The notes under the pieces were generated by a model that made no database searches, was not told the DNA's origin, and was given only the letters and a program-made list of their open reading frames with translations. The position numbers were made by a program, and so were the translations under genes. A DNA stretch of 7,039 nt from positions 1-7,039 of the forward strand of contig DIDE01000007.1 in the NCBI GenBank assembly GCA_002417975.1. Reading direction: 5' to 3'. The DNA is from Eggerthellaceae bacterium UBA5808 (GTDB lineage: Bacteria; Actinomycetota; Coriobacteriia; Coriobacteriales; Eggerthellaceae). How positions within the stretch are numbered: position 1 is the first letter of the stretch; every line of letters starts with the position of its first letter. Below, piece after piece: positions 1 to 5,954 of the stretch.

Positions 1-2334
1 CAGGTGCGAATTGCTTGGACGGTTAACAATCCTTATTACGGGATGACGGGCATTGCAGCATCGGATTATGCCTGCAATATGTATATCATGGCCTGTGGAG
101 ATAATCCAAAGACAGCTTGGGAGGCAAATGCCCATTTACTTACATCTTCGGGTGCGGATTGTGTGTCGGAAGACACTTCAGCGAATACAAGACGTGACAA
201 TGCATCTTGCATGACCAAGCAACTGCAGGATATCGATACTACTGATCTGACGGTCACTGCAGGATTTACGCTTTCGCTCACGACCCTGGATGAGAAGAGC
301 GGAACCGTTTCATGTCTTGCATCGGGATATGGATTCGGTAAAAATACCGATCCGAGCACCGATTCGACGAGCGCTTTTGTACCTTATGGTGTTGCAAGTG
401 GCACTTCTATGGCGGCTCCTATGATCACCGGTGCGGTTGCCGAACTCGCGGCGTTGTATCCTAGCGAAACAGCACTTGAGCTGCGTGGTCGGGTGTGCGG
501 TGGAACGGTAGCTTTCAATAATTCCACTGAGTCCGACATGACTGCATCTGGAGGAAGATTCACTTTTGCTTCGGCTACAAACGATGACCTTGTTAGTGCG
601 AATACCTGGTCGATTACGACTGATGGAATGGCAGTGACTGTCAATGGTTATGCCTTAGGTGATGCGACGCTTACGGTCGATGGAGTGACAATAACGCCGA
701 CCTCACAGACGGATGGTGCTATAACCTTTACGGCTAATGCTGCACTCTTTGACGGCGCTGCTCATCGTTTTGACGTACAGGACGCCTCGACCGGACGCAC
801 CTTTAAGGCGAGTTATCGAACGCCTGATGGAAGCGTAGATTCACTTGTGCGTCTTGGCAATCTGCCAACAATTAGTGACTCCGCAACGGGGAAACTTGTT
901 TCTGCTACTGATCGGCTGTTCCTTGCCGATGAAATGGGCGGCTATTTGTATTCTACGGATAATCCTGAGGGTGGCGATGGTTCGTGGACAAAGCTATCTG
1001 CTCCTGGTATTCCCTGGGCAGCTGGTTCGGCGAGCGACATGACGCATATTGGACTGCAGTTCACTTATTCCAATGGTACTCTCTATGCCTTCTGTTGTGC
1101 CAAAAGTAAAGACCCTGATGGCGCGTTAGTTCCTATGAGCACCGTTTACTATTCAAGCTACGATATCTCTTCTGGTACGTGGTCATCGTATAAGACGGTA
1201 TTCCAAAAAAAGGAGTGCGTGGTTCAATCTTTGGCTCCGTTTGCTCAGGATGGGATCGTCTATTGTGGTTTGGCTTATGCAGGAATGGGATATGAAGCAC
1301 GGAGCTTCATTGCTTATACGCCGTCAACAGGTGAAACGACTGTAAGTGATTTTCCTATTGCCTATGAGAACTTAGGCGATATCTCCACTCCGTTTTTCCG
1401 TGATGCAAAGCTTTACTCTATCGGTCTTAATTCCTCAGGCAGCGACAATTATATGGCTCATGGCCTCCAACTTGATATAGGCAATAAAACGTTGGTGGAT
1501 CTTGGCACTGTCGAGAAGACTGCTGATACCAGTGTGGTGAATGGTCGCTCGTATCTTACTCATCCTTCTGCCGTTACCGGTAATGGCATCGTAATTCTGG
1601 GACAAGGATTTTCTGAACTTGGCGATGCTCAGCTCATCACTTTCCCTGTAATCTCTGGAGTCAAGCTGGGATCCTATCAACTGACGACAGCGGAAGGGCT
1701 GAATCCTGGTTCAACGGTGATGTATAAGGGAAAGCTCTATCTTACGGCTACCGATCATGAGGACACTACTAAAGATTCTGACAATTCACTGAACTCGGTC
1801 GGTCTCTATGCACTCCCAACGCAGTCGGCATCTCTGTTGACGTCGACTGATGTGATGCGCGCTGCATCGGCGGAGGAGGGGGGTACGGCGACGGTGGCCG
1901 ACTGGCGTGGCAAGGCGGCAAATGAGTTGTCGGCACGCGAGAACGACTATGTGACCTGGACCGCTGTTGCTAAAGATAACTATACGTTTGCTGGATGGTA
2001 TAACGCAGTTGGCGACTGCGTTTCAACGGATGTCGTCTATGCGGCAACAGCACTTTACTCGGATGTCGACAATGCCACGCTGACGGCTCACTTCATTGAG
2101 AATCCGACGCCGACACCTACGCCAACGCCAACAGGGGCATCGACATCAATGGTAGCGTCAACGCCGACAGAGTCATCGACATCAGCGCCCGAGTCATCGA
2201 CAGGTGAGAACGGGAGTGCGTTCTCGATTCCAGCGGCGACAGGCGATGGACTCTCTTTGCCTATCTTGCTGTTTATGCTGACGTTGTTTAGCGCATCGTT
2301 GGTAGGGGTTGTTGCTGATAAGCGCAGAATGTGA
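1..2334 (+). CDS. Cell-surface S8 (subtilisin-like) serine protease, 5' end cut by window
   Basis: The frame is open from base 1, so the true start lies upstream; residue numbers here count from the GTG at base 4. GTSMAAP at residues 133-139 (bases 400-420) is the signature around the catalytic serine of subtilases, Ser135. The Asp and His of the triad must be upstream and are not seen. After the protease fold come a beta-rich Ig-like stretch (about 200-275) and a long segment (about 280-610) with repeated short W/Y/G-containing strands that could be a beta-propeller. Next is a module with FAGWY at 662-666, typical of InlB-B/bacterial-repeat surface domains. The tail has five Pro-Thr pairs (701-710), a Ser/Thr-rich linker, IPAATGD (742-748), a hydrophobic helix (about 750-771) and DKRRM. 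This layout indicates a secreted, wall- or membrane-anchored protease, perhaps acting on host or dietary protein (inference). The substrate is unknown. The gene converges on the MerR gene. Confidence 0.87.
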   Translation, partial: QVRIAWTVNNPYYGMTGIAASDYACNMYIMACGDNPKTAWEANAHLLTSSGADCVSEDTSANTRRDNASCMTKQLQDIDTTDLTVTAGFTLSLTTLDEKSGTVSCLASGYGFGKNTDPSTDSTSAFVPYGVASGTSMAAPMITGAVAELAALYPSETALELRGRVCGGTVAFNNSTESDMTASGGRFTFASATNDDLVSANTWSITTDGMAVTVNGYALGDATLTVDGVTITPTSQTDGAITFTANAALFDGAAHRFDVQDASTGRTFKASYRTPDGSVDSLVRLGNLPTISDSATGKLVSATDRLFLADEMGGYLYSTDNPEGGDGSWTKLSAPGIPWAAGSASDMTHIGLQFTYSNGTLYAFCCAKSKDPDGALVPMSTVYYSSYDISSGTWSSYKTVFQKKECVVQSLAPFAQDGIVYCGLAYAGMGYEARSFIAYTPSTGETTVSDFPIAYENLGDISTPFFRDAKLYSIGLNSSGSDNYMAHGLQLDIGNKTLVDLGTVEKTADTSVVNGRSYLTHPSAVTGNGIVILGQGFSELGDAQLITFPVISGVKLGSYQLTTAEGLNPGSTVMYKGKLYLTATDHEDTTKDSDNSLNSVGLYALPTQSASLLTSTDVMRAASAEEGGTATVADWRGKAANELSARENDYVTWTAVAKDNYTFAGWYNAVGDCVSTDVVYAATALYSDVDNATLTAHFIENPTPTPTPTPTGASTSMVASTPTESSTSAPESSTGENGSAFSIPAATGDGLSLPILLFMLTLFSASLVGVVADKRRM
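2104..2202 (+). repeat. Low-complexity Pro/Thr and Glu-Ser-Ser-Thr stalk repeats
   Basis: Bases 2104-2133 encode five consecutive Pro-Thr pairs. The 12-mer GAGTCATCGACA then occurs at 2170-2181 and 2191-2202, a 21-bp period encoding ESST twice. Such stalks hold surface proteins away from the membrane and readily change length by slippage. Confidence 0.7.
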
Positions 2335-2393
2335 CGAAGCGTTTTATATCAAATATTTTCTCACTCGATAGTCTGAAGCGTGTGTCTGATGCA

Positions 2394-2431
2394 AAACGAT
2401 GGGGTCATTTGCTGTATGGCCTCCATCGTTT
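2394..2431. terminator. Inverted repeat between convergent genes, possible bidirectional terminator
   Basis: AAACGATGG (2394-2402) is exactly complementary to CCATCGTTT (2423-2431), with two further possible pairs inside and a loop of about 16 bases. It lies between the stop codons of the protease (plus strand) and the MerR gene (minus strand), where a shared terminator is expected. The T-run after the stem is short in both directions (TTT on plus, TTTT on minus) and the loop is large, so the call is tentative. Confidence 0.38.
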
Positions 2432-2474
2432 ATGTGACATCTGGCTGGTCGAAGTAAAATGCTCGTAGCGAGAA

Positions 2475-3245
2475 TTACGCTCTTGTCGGATCATCAGTCG
2501 TTTCATGGCGGTCGACTGACACTTCTGCACACCAATTTTTCTCGCCACAGTTGGTACAAGTAAGCTTGCGTGCTTTAGGAGTATGCGCAGATACGAAAAG
2601 GCTCGTCCAATTGGGCTGAAACACGGTATGACAGTGTGGACATACAAAGCGAGCGTCTTGATAATATTCGCGAACGAGTTCCGCGCAGATAATAACAATT
2701 AGTGCGAGCGAACAGACAAGTGGCAACCATTGACCGACAAGGATGCCGTAAATCAACGTGCCGATACATATAATGTCTGCTACGACGCCTTCGATAAGCA
2801 TGCGACGTTTGGTGCGATAAAGCTTTGTTTTTCCTGTTTCCATAATGGGATCCATACTGGTTTCGATATCCTCCGGCAAATGACCGTTTTCCTTGATACC
2901 TCTGATGGCCGCGTGCAGGTTTTTAAGAATGCTGCTGCTCTTGCTAATTTCGACAGACAATGCCTTTTCCTGCTCCTCGAGTAAGCAGAGCAATGCCTCA
3001 TGGTTCTGAGGGTTTTCGAGTATGCCGCGTATAGCCTTGAGACTTAAACCGAGGGCTTTCAGAAGGCAGATACTCTGCATTTGCTCAAGAGCAACTTCGT
3101 CATACAGACGTCGACCTCCCTCGGAGCGCTTGGTTGGATGCACGATTCCTTTTTCGTCGTAATACTGGACTGTACGTACGGATACTTCGCATCGTTCGGC
3201 AATTTCACCGGTGGTGAAGAGCTTCTTTATCTCTTCTTTTGGCAT
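2475..3245 (-). CDS. MerR-family regulator with membrane hairpin and C-terminal zinc ribbon
   Basis: This is a 256-residue protein. The start at 3245 is chosen over an upstream ATG at 3299 because AAGGAGGT sits 7 bases before it. Residues 10-77 are a MerR winged helix: FTTGEIAERCEVSVRTVQYYDEKG, wing residues GGRRLY, then LKALGLSLKAI. Residues about 84-118 should form the dimerising coiled coil. Unlike MerR or CueR, no metal-binding cysteine pair is seen in the usual effector loop. Two hydrophobic helices (about 150-170 and 173-190) are joined by a very short turn containing GQW. They are followed by a zinc-ribbon pattern, CPHC at 202-205 and CTNC at 230-233, with AHTPKARKLTC in between. The hairpin would put both the DNA-binding domain and the ribbon in the cytoplasm (inference). 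A membrane-tethered sensor of envelope stress, a lipophilic drug or metal is plausible; the signal and targets are unknown. It is probably monocistronic. The family is clear, the role is not. Confidence 0.88.
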   Translation of the reverse strand: MPKEEIKKLFTTGEIAERCEVSVRTVQYYDEKGIVHPTKRSEGGRRLYDEVALEQMQSICLLKALGLSLKAIRGILENPQNHEALLCLLEEQEKALSVEISKSSSILKNLHAAIRGIKENGHLPEDIETSMDPIMETGKTKLYRTKRRMLIEGVVADIICIGTLIYGILVGQWLPLVCSLALIVIICAELVREYYQDARFVCPHCHTVFQPNWTSLFVSAHTPKARKLTCTNCGEKNWCAEVSVDRHETTDDPTRA

Positions 3246-3252
3246 GGACCAC

Positions 3253-3260
3253 ACCTCCTT
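3253..3260 (-). promoter_or_regulatory. Ribosome binding site of the MerR gene
   Basis: AAGGAGGT on the minus strand, 7 bases before the ATG at 3245, is close to a perfect Shine-Dalgarno match. It decides the start codon against the in-frame ATG at 3299. Confidence 0.85.
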
Positions 3261-3279
3261 CGTGGAATAGAAAAACATA

Positions 3280-3346
3280 TTACGTCGCGTGACGAGCAAG
3301 TACTTTTTTGAAACTTTAGAATAGTTTTCTTTATCACGTGGCGTAA
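3280..3346 (-). promoter_or_regulatory. Paired 13-bp dyads upstream of the MerR gene, candidate operators
   Basis: TTACGTCGCGTGA (3280-3292) and TCACGTGGCGTAA (3334-3346) are reverse complements of each other at 11 of 13 positions. Each is also an imperfect palindrome, TYACG-N3-CGTRA. Their centres are 54 bp apart, about five turns of B-DNA. The proximal copy is 35 bases before the start codon. The placement fits autoregulation by the MerR protein, possibly with looping or cooperative binding. Binding is inferred. Confidence 0.5.
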
Positions 3347-3349
3347 CAA
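3318..3349 (-). promoter_or_regulatory. Possible MerR-type promoter with long spacer
   Basis: On the minus strand TTGTTA (3344-3349) and TATTCT (3318-3323) are separated by 20 bp. An over-long 19-20 bp spacer is typical of promoters that MerR proteins untwist. The distal dyad overlaps the -35 element rather than sitting centrally in the spacer, and the hexamers are only moderate matches. A TAATAT at 3277-3282 is an alternative -10 without a good -35. Confidence 0.3.
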
Positions 3350-3461
3350 AGTAGCCAGCTGCTTAGGTACGGTTCTAGTGCTTAGGGGGCTAAAAGAAAA
3401 TTGTATACGTTTAGTACAGGGATGTCTTCTTTGTTGTGATAGGGTATGGATTTATCTTTGG

Positions 3462-3797
3462 TCACGATGGCATACTTGAAGAAGTTAGCAGTTTTTGCAA
3501 GCGATCAAAGAGGAATGAATCCTTTAAGCTTTTTTCGCGAATGTGGCCAGCCCAAGAGTAGATTTCATCAAATAGGGCCTTATGAATTGCCTGAAGGTGT
3601 TTCAGGTCGAAGCTGCCGTTAATGGGATATTGCTCGAGTTTCGCATAAGCGGCACCGGTAATCTAGCATTCAGCCATGGAAAGATCGTCAAAATCGTGTA
3701 AATCGAATTTATTTACAAGAACATGCGTACCTGGATAAACGTACGGATCCTGATCGTCATAGCGATATTTGTAAGAGCGCGCCTGACGATTAGGCAT
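3462..3797 (-). pseudogene. Decayed Fic-domain toxin gene (N-terminal part only)
   Basis: Translation from the ATG at 3797 gives a recognisable N-terminal half of a Fic/DOC protein: KYRYDDQDPYVYPGTHVLVNKF near the start, then ITGAAYAKLEQYPI and FDLKHLQAIHKALFDEIYSWAGHIRE. Fic proteins transfer AMP or similar groups to target hydroxyls, using a HxFx(D/E)GNGR loop in the second half. Codon 45 is TAG (3663-3665), where the sequence otherwise continues in frame as Fic. A second stop, TGA, follows at 3462-3464 after 66 more codons. After GHIRE the sequence stops resembling Fic, and no catalytic loop is found before the MerR upstream region, so the 3' half is lost as well. The start overlaps the antitoxin stop in ATGCCTAA, the usual toxin-antitoxin coupling. 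It is almost certainly inactive. Confidence 0.8.
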
Positions 3798-3975
3798 GGG
3801 ATGCTGCTAGATTATATGCATCGGAAACGTACTGGGCGATAAGGTCGTCAAACGATAGTTCATTGCGTCCGACGCGTCTTAAATTTTCCTTCTCAGTGGC
3901 GGACATATTCATATGCTCAACAGCAAGCGAGTGCTCGACTTCTAAGATAATCTGTTTCATTTTACATTCGGTCAT
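3790..3975 (-). CDS. VbhA-like antitoxin of a Fic toxin-antitoxin pair
   Basis: This small protein has 61 residues. The start at 3975 is favoured over the ATG at 4071 because AAAGGAG lies 4 bases before it and an extended -10 promoter lies 32 bases upstream. The sequence contains SLAVEH at 16-21, close to the class I Fic-inhibitory motif (S/T)xxxE(G/N). The glutamate (Glu20) is the residue that would block ATP in the Fic site. His21 replaces the usual Gly or Asn. The following RRVGRNELSFDDLIAQYV resembles the RxxxGExSxDExI segment of the VbhA family. The stop overlaps the Fic pseudogene by 8 bases. The reading frame, ribosome site and promoter are intact although the toxin is dead, so this is an orphan antitoxin. 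The family call rests on motif and context and is fairly secure. Confidence 0.72.
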   Translation of the reverse strand: MTECKMKQIILEVEHSLAVEHMNMSATEKENLRRVGRNELSFDDLIAQYVSDAYNLAASHA

Positions 3976-4006
3976 TGCACTCCTTTCCTTTTGGCGGCTA
4001 AGACAA

Positions 4007-4015
4007 ATTATATCA
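4007..4015 (-). promoter_or_regulatory. Extended -10 promoter of the antitoxin gene
   Basis: The minus strand reads TGATATAAT, a perfect extended -10 (TGN-TATAAT). No good -35 is seen at 16-18 bp, which extended -10 promoters do not need. The predicted transcript starts near base 4000, giving a leader of about 25 bases to the ATG at 3975 and supporting that start. Confidence 0.6.
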
Positions 4016-4310
4016 TCTGAACTTGGCTTTAATATGAGGAAGAGATTGCGCTTGGCATCCGAGATGTGCACCGAATTGGACTCACTATAACGGGTACTAA
4101 GCGTGGCGATTCTGAGATATCAAGAACCATTGACGTTACGACTGCTATTATCTCCACTTGCCCGAAAGCGTGTGCATGTTATGCCTGGACTTGAGCTCCT
4201 TGATGGACTCGGTTGTTTTCGTGATTACTAACAAGCATACCGCAATTTGCAGCCATTTTGAGCCATGACCAGATCCATATCGTATGTTGCGGTATCCATT
4301 TTAGCTCCCA
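4016..4310. other. Gene-poor stretch with a possible broken small ORF
   Basis: I see no confident gene here. The minus strand has an ATG at 4299 with GGGAG 5 bases before it, opening a 23-residue frame (MDTATYDMDLVMAQNGCKLR...) that stops at 4228. Another frame runs on, through ITKTTESIKELKSRHNMHTL, to a stop at 4148. This could be one small gene broken by a frameshift, or chance. I do not recognise the product. Confidence 0.25.
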
Positions 4311-5015
4311 ATGGTCACCGATGACGACGGTCTCATAGTGATTAATTGTCTCATGATATGTCTGCTGTTCCTACCGCTGTTCTCCCAGTGGAATGGTCCA
4401 TCATTCGTGGAAGTGCCCCTCTTATTTGCAGACAATGTTCTACCTTTTCCCGGAATCATCTCCATCGCGCTCATAGTGCTGAATTTCGTTTTCCCCTTCG
4501 CTTGGTTCATTGTTTTCCTTATATTCACGATTGCCGTGGCGAACATCGATGTCGAGCCGATCGGACCCGAGGGGTCTTTGGTCGGGTTCTCGGGCATCAA
4601 TGGATGGATACATGGAACCGTGGGAGTTGATATGCAGCTCTACACGCTAACCGACTGGCTCGGGTGTGTGGCGATAGGGATCATGGTCGTATTCGCCGTG
4701 GTTGGACTTGCCCAATCAATTGGAAGGCGATCGATTTGCGCGGTCGACGGGAGTCTTCTTGCACTCGGTTGTTTTTACCTGTTGCTTTTTGGCGCGTATA
4801 TTCTTTTTAACGAGGTAGTGATCAACTATCGACCGGTTCTCATCGAAGGGACACTGGAGCCGTCATATCCGTCTTCGACGACCCTTTTGGTGGTTTGCGT
4901 TGCTGCTTCGACCGTCGTTCAGGGAAACAGATTGTTGAAGAGTCGACGGGCGCGCATCGTTTTGGATGTCTTCTGCACTGGGGTGCAGCTGGTGGTGTCT
5001 AGTGTCGCGCAGTGA
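4311..5015 (+). CDS. PAP2-family membrane phosphatase, truncated, probably non-functional
   Basis: The 234-residue frame is strongly hydrophobic. Residues from about 65 on match the PAP2 (lipid phosphatase) pattern: a helix at 65-77, VEPIGPEGSLVGF (81-93), LYTLTDWLG (110-118), helices at about 119-137 and 148-166, then INYRPVLIEG (171-180) and SYPSSTTLL (185-193). INYRP corresponds to the end of PAP2 motif 1, with Asn167 where the KxxxxxxRP lysine is expected. PSST corresponds to motif 2, with Thr where many members have His. Motif 3 (SRxxxGxHxxxD), which supplies the catalytic histidine, is absent: the protein ends in LVVSSVAQ just where it should begin. No ribosome site precedes the ATG at 4311, the ATG at 4353 or the GTG at 4476, so the true start is unclear. 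The first 60 or so residues may not belong to the family. Intact members dephosphorylate lipid or undecaprenyl phosphates; this copy looks like a remnant ending next to repeat-rich DNA. Confidence 0.68.
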   Translation: MVTDDDGLIVINCLMICLLFLPLFSQWNGPSFVEVPLLFADNVLPFPGIISIALIVLNFVFPFAWFIVFLIFTIAVANIDVEPIGPEGSLVGFSGINGWIHGTVGVDMQLYTLTDWLGCVAIGIMVVFAVVGLAQSIGRRSICAVDGSLLALGCFYLLLFGAYILFNEVVINYRPVLIEGTLEPSYPSSTTLLVVCVAASTVVQGNRLLKSRRARIVLDVFCTGVQLVVSSVAQ

Positions 5016-5041
5016 ACCGAAATCGCCGAAAACGCACGATT

Positions 5042-5169
5042 TGGTCTCAACATAGCTCTTTACTTGTGGAAACGGTTATTCTCGGGAATAAACGCGAAGT
5101 GGTCTCAAAATGGTCTCAACTCATGCCCTGACCTGCGGGTGTCATTGATTCCCGAGAATAAACGCCAAG
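5042..5169. repeat. Cluster of inverted and direct repeats downstream of the PAP2 remnant
   Basis: ATTCTCGGGAAT (5078-5089) and ATTCCCGAGAAT (5148-5159) are exact reverse complements. Because each is nearly self-palindromic, they also form 22-bp direct repeats (5078-5099 and 5148-5169) with only three mismatches, 70 bp apart, both continuing AATAAACGC-x-AAG. TGGTCTCAA occurs three times (5042-5050, 5100-5108, 5111-5119). No transposase is present. It may be an interspersed intergenic repeat or a pair of protein-binding sites. Confidence 0.6.
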
Positions 5170-5394
5170 CGAGAATTGCGGCGTGAAATGTATGCTTGGG
5201 GGATACAACGGTTCCGCTAGGGGCTCTTGCGGCAATCAAAGAAGACGATCGTCCGGCATCTTGAACTAGGGCTGAGAGGTAGCCTTTGGAAAAATGGGTA
5301 TAAATTGAGCTTCGCTCGGCGGTTCGCTTTGCGAACGACGACGTGTCACATCTCCTCGAAAAGTGTCTCTCAGAACGCGGCATGGTCAAGATGG
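5170..5394. other. Non-coding stretch with two tandem hairpins
   Basis: No credible gene is seen. Two perfect hairpins lie side by side: GAGC-TTC-GCTC (5307-5317) and GTTCGC-TTT-GCGAAC (5322-5336). They lack a following T-run, so they are not a standard intrinsic terminator. They sit about 60 bp upstream of the marR promoter. The minus-strand frame across 5105-5401 has a low-complexity, Ser/Arg-rich product with no family resemblance and is left out. Confidence 0.4.
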
Positions 5395-5423
5395 TTGCCA
5401 ATCATATAGTATAGACCTATACT
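5395..5423 (+). promoter_or_regulatory. marR promoter
   Basis: TTGCCA (5395-5400) and TATACT (5418-5423) are separated by exactly 17 bp. The predicted transcript starts near 5430, immediately before the ribosome site AGGAGG (5431-5436), giving a very short leader to the ATG at 5443. The -10 box lies inside the operator palindrome. Confidence 0.75.
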
Positions 5424-5428
5424 ATATG
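5403..5428. promoter_or_regulatory. 26-bp perfect palindrome over the -10 box, MarR operator O1
   Basis: The arms CATATAGTATAG (5403-5414) and CTATACTATATG (5417-5428) are perfectly complementary around a 2-bp centre. The inner 16 bp, AGTATAG-AC-CTATACT, nearly match a second site at 5917-5932. A MarR dimer bound here would cover the -10 box and the transcript start and so block its own promoter. Autorepression is the usual arrangement for MarR proteins; binding is inferred. Confidence 0.78.
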
Positions 5429-5442
5429 GCAGGAGGCAAACC

Positions 5443-5901
5443 ATGACTGAGAATCTGCAAGCATTCATAGAACAGTTTTATCGCATCGTGAACCGCACGC
5501 AGCGGATGCGGACGAAGAAGATCAGCTTCGACGGCACCCCGGAGCTGCAGACGGCATCCATCCACTTCATAGAGATGATTGGAAAGCACGATCAGACAAA
5601 CATGACGCAGCTAGCGCAGCTGCTCGGGGTCACTAAGGGTGCGGTCTCCCAGATGGCGAAGACCCTTGAGGAAAAACACCTTATCAGACGGATGAAGGGG
5701 GCTGACAACGGTAAGGACACGTATTTCGCGCTGACCGACGAAGGTCGCAGGGTGTTTGAAGGGCACGAGCTTCTGCACGAGCAGATGTACACGCAGATTG
5801 AGGGCATATTGTCCGAGTTGACGCCGGAAGACCTGGAAAAGGCAGAGCGCATATTCTCCAATGTTGAGGAATGCTTAGAGAATTACCAGCATACGCTGTA
5901 A
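5443..5901 (+). CDS. MarR-family transcriptional regulator
   Basis: The protein has 152 residues, normal for the family. The start is fixed by AGGAGG 6 bases before the ATG. Helical dimerisation segments lie at both ends (about 1-25 and 105-150). The winged helix runs from about 35 to 103: MTQLAQLLGVTKGAVSQMAKTLEEKHLI (54-81) is the helix-turn-helix, and ADNGKDTYFALTDEGRRV (87-104) is the wing with the characteristic D-x-R/K and LTxxG pattern. MarR proteins are dimeric repressors released by small phenolic, lipid or oxidant ligands. No redox cysteine near the N-terminus is seen (the only cysteine is Cys144), so an OhrR-type peroxide sensor is unlikely. The gene heads an operon-like run with an unknown gene and a dehydrogenase, and a copy of its probable operator lies in front of each transcription unit. 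The ligand is unknown. Confidence 0.92.
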   Translation: MTENLQAFIEQFYRIVNRTQRMRTKKISFDGTPELQTASIHFIEMIGKHDQTNMTQLAQLLGVTKGAVSQMAKTLEEKHLIRRMKGADNGKDTYFALTDEGRRVFEGHELLHEQMYTQIEGILSELTPEDLEKAERIFSNVEECLENYQHTL

Positions 5902-5916
5902 AAATTTTCGCATATT

Positions 5917-5932
5917 AGTTTAGTGCTAAACT
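5917..5932. promoter_or_regulatory. Second MarR operator (O2) before the unknown gene
   Basis: AGTTTAG-TG-CTAAACT is a perfect 7-bp-arm palindrome. It differs from the core of O1 only at one symmetric A/T pair and at the two central bases. It lies in the 53-base gap after marR. Its right edge is 22 bases before the TTG start at 5955, compared with 19 bases from the equivalent edge of O1 core to the marR ATG. TAAACT (5927-5932) occupies the place of the -10 box in O1, but no good -35 is seen, only TTTTCG at 16 bp. Confidence 0.68.
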
Positions 5933-5954
5933 TTACTGTAAGAAGGAGAAGGCA

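Noticed and set aside
3246..3299. Upstream ATG at 3299 giving an 18-residue longer MerR protein
   Set aside because: The extension covers the ribosome site and one of the dyads and has no ribosome site of its own; the family normally starts close to the helix-turn-helix.
2735..3311. Plus-strand frames of 84 and 76 codons opposite the MerR gene
   Set aside because: They are shadows of the MerR coding sequence with no ribosome sites or recognisable products.
5042..5336. CRISPR array
   Set aside because: The repeats are few and unevenly spaced, contain palindromes of different kinds, and have no regular repeat-spacer pattern or cas gene nearby.
5307..5336. Intrinsic terminator upstream of marR
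   Set aside because: The hairpins are followed by GACGACG rather than a T-run.
5105..5401. 98-codon minus-strand frame between the PAP2 remnant and marR
   Set aside because: The product is Ser/Arg-rich without family resemblance and is encoded across the repeat boxes and hairpins. I see no ribosome site, so it is probably spurious.
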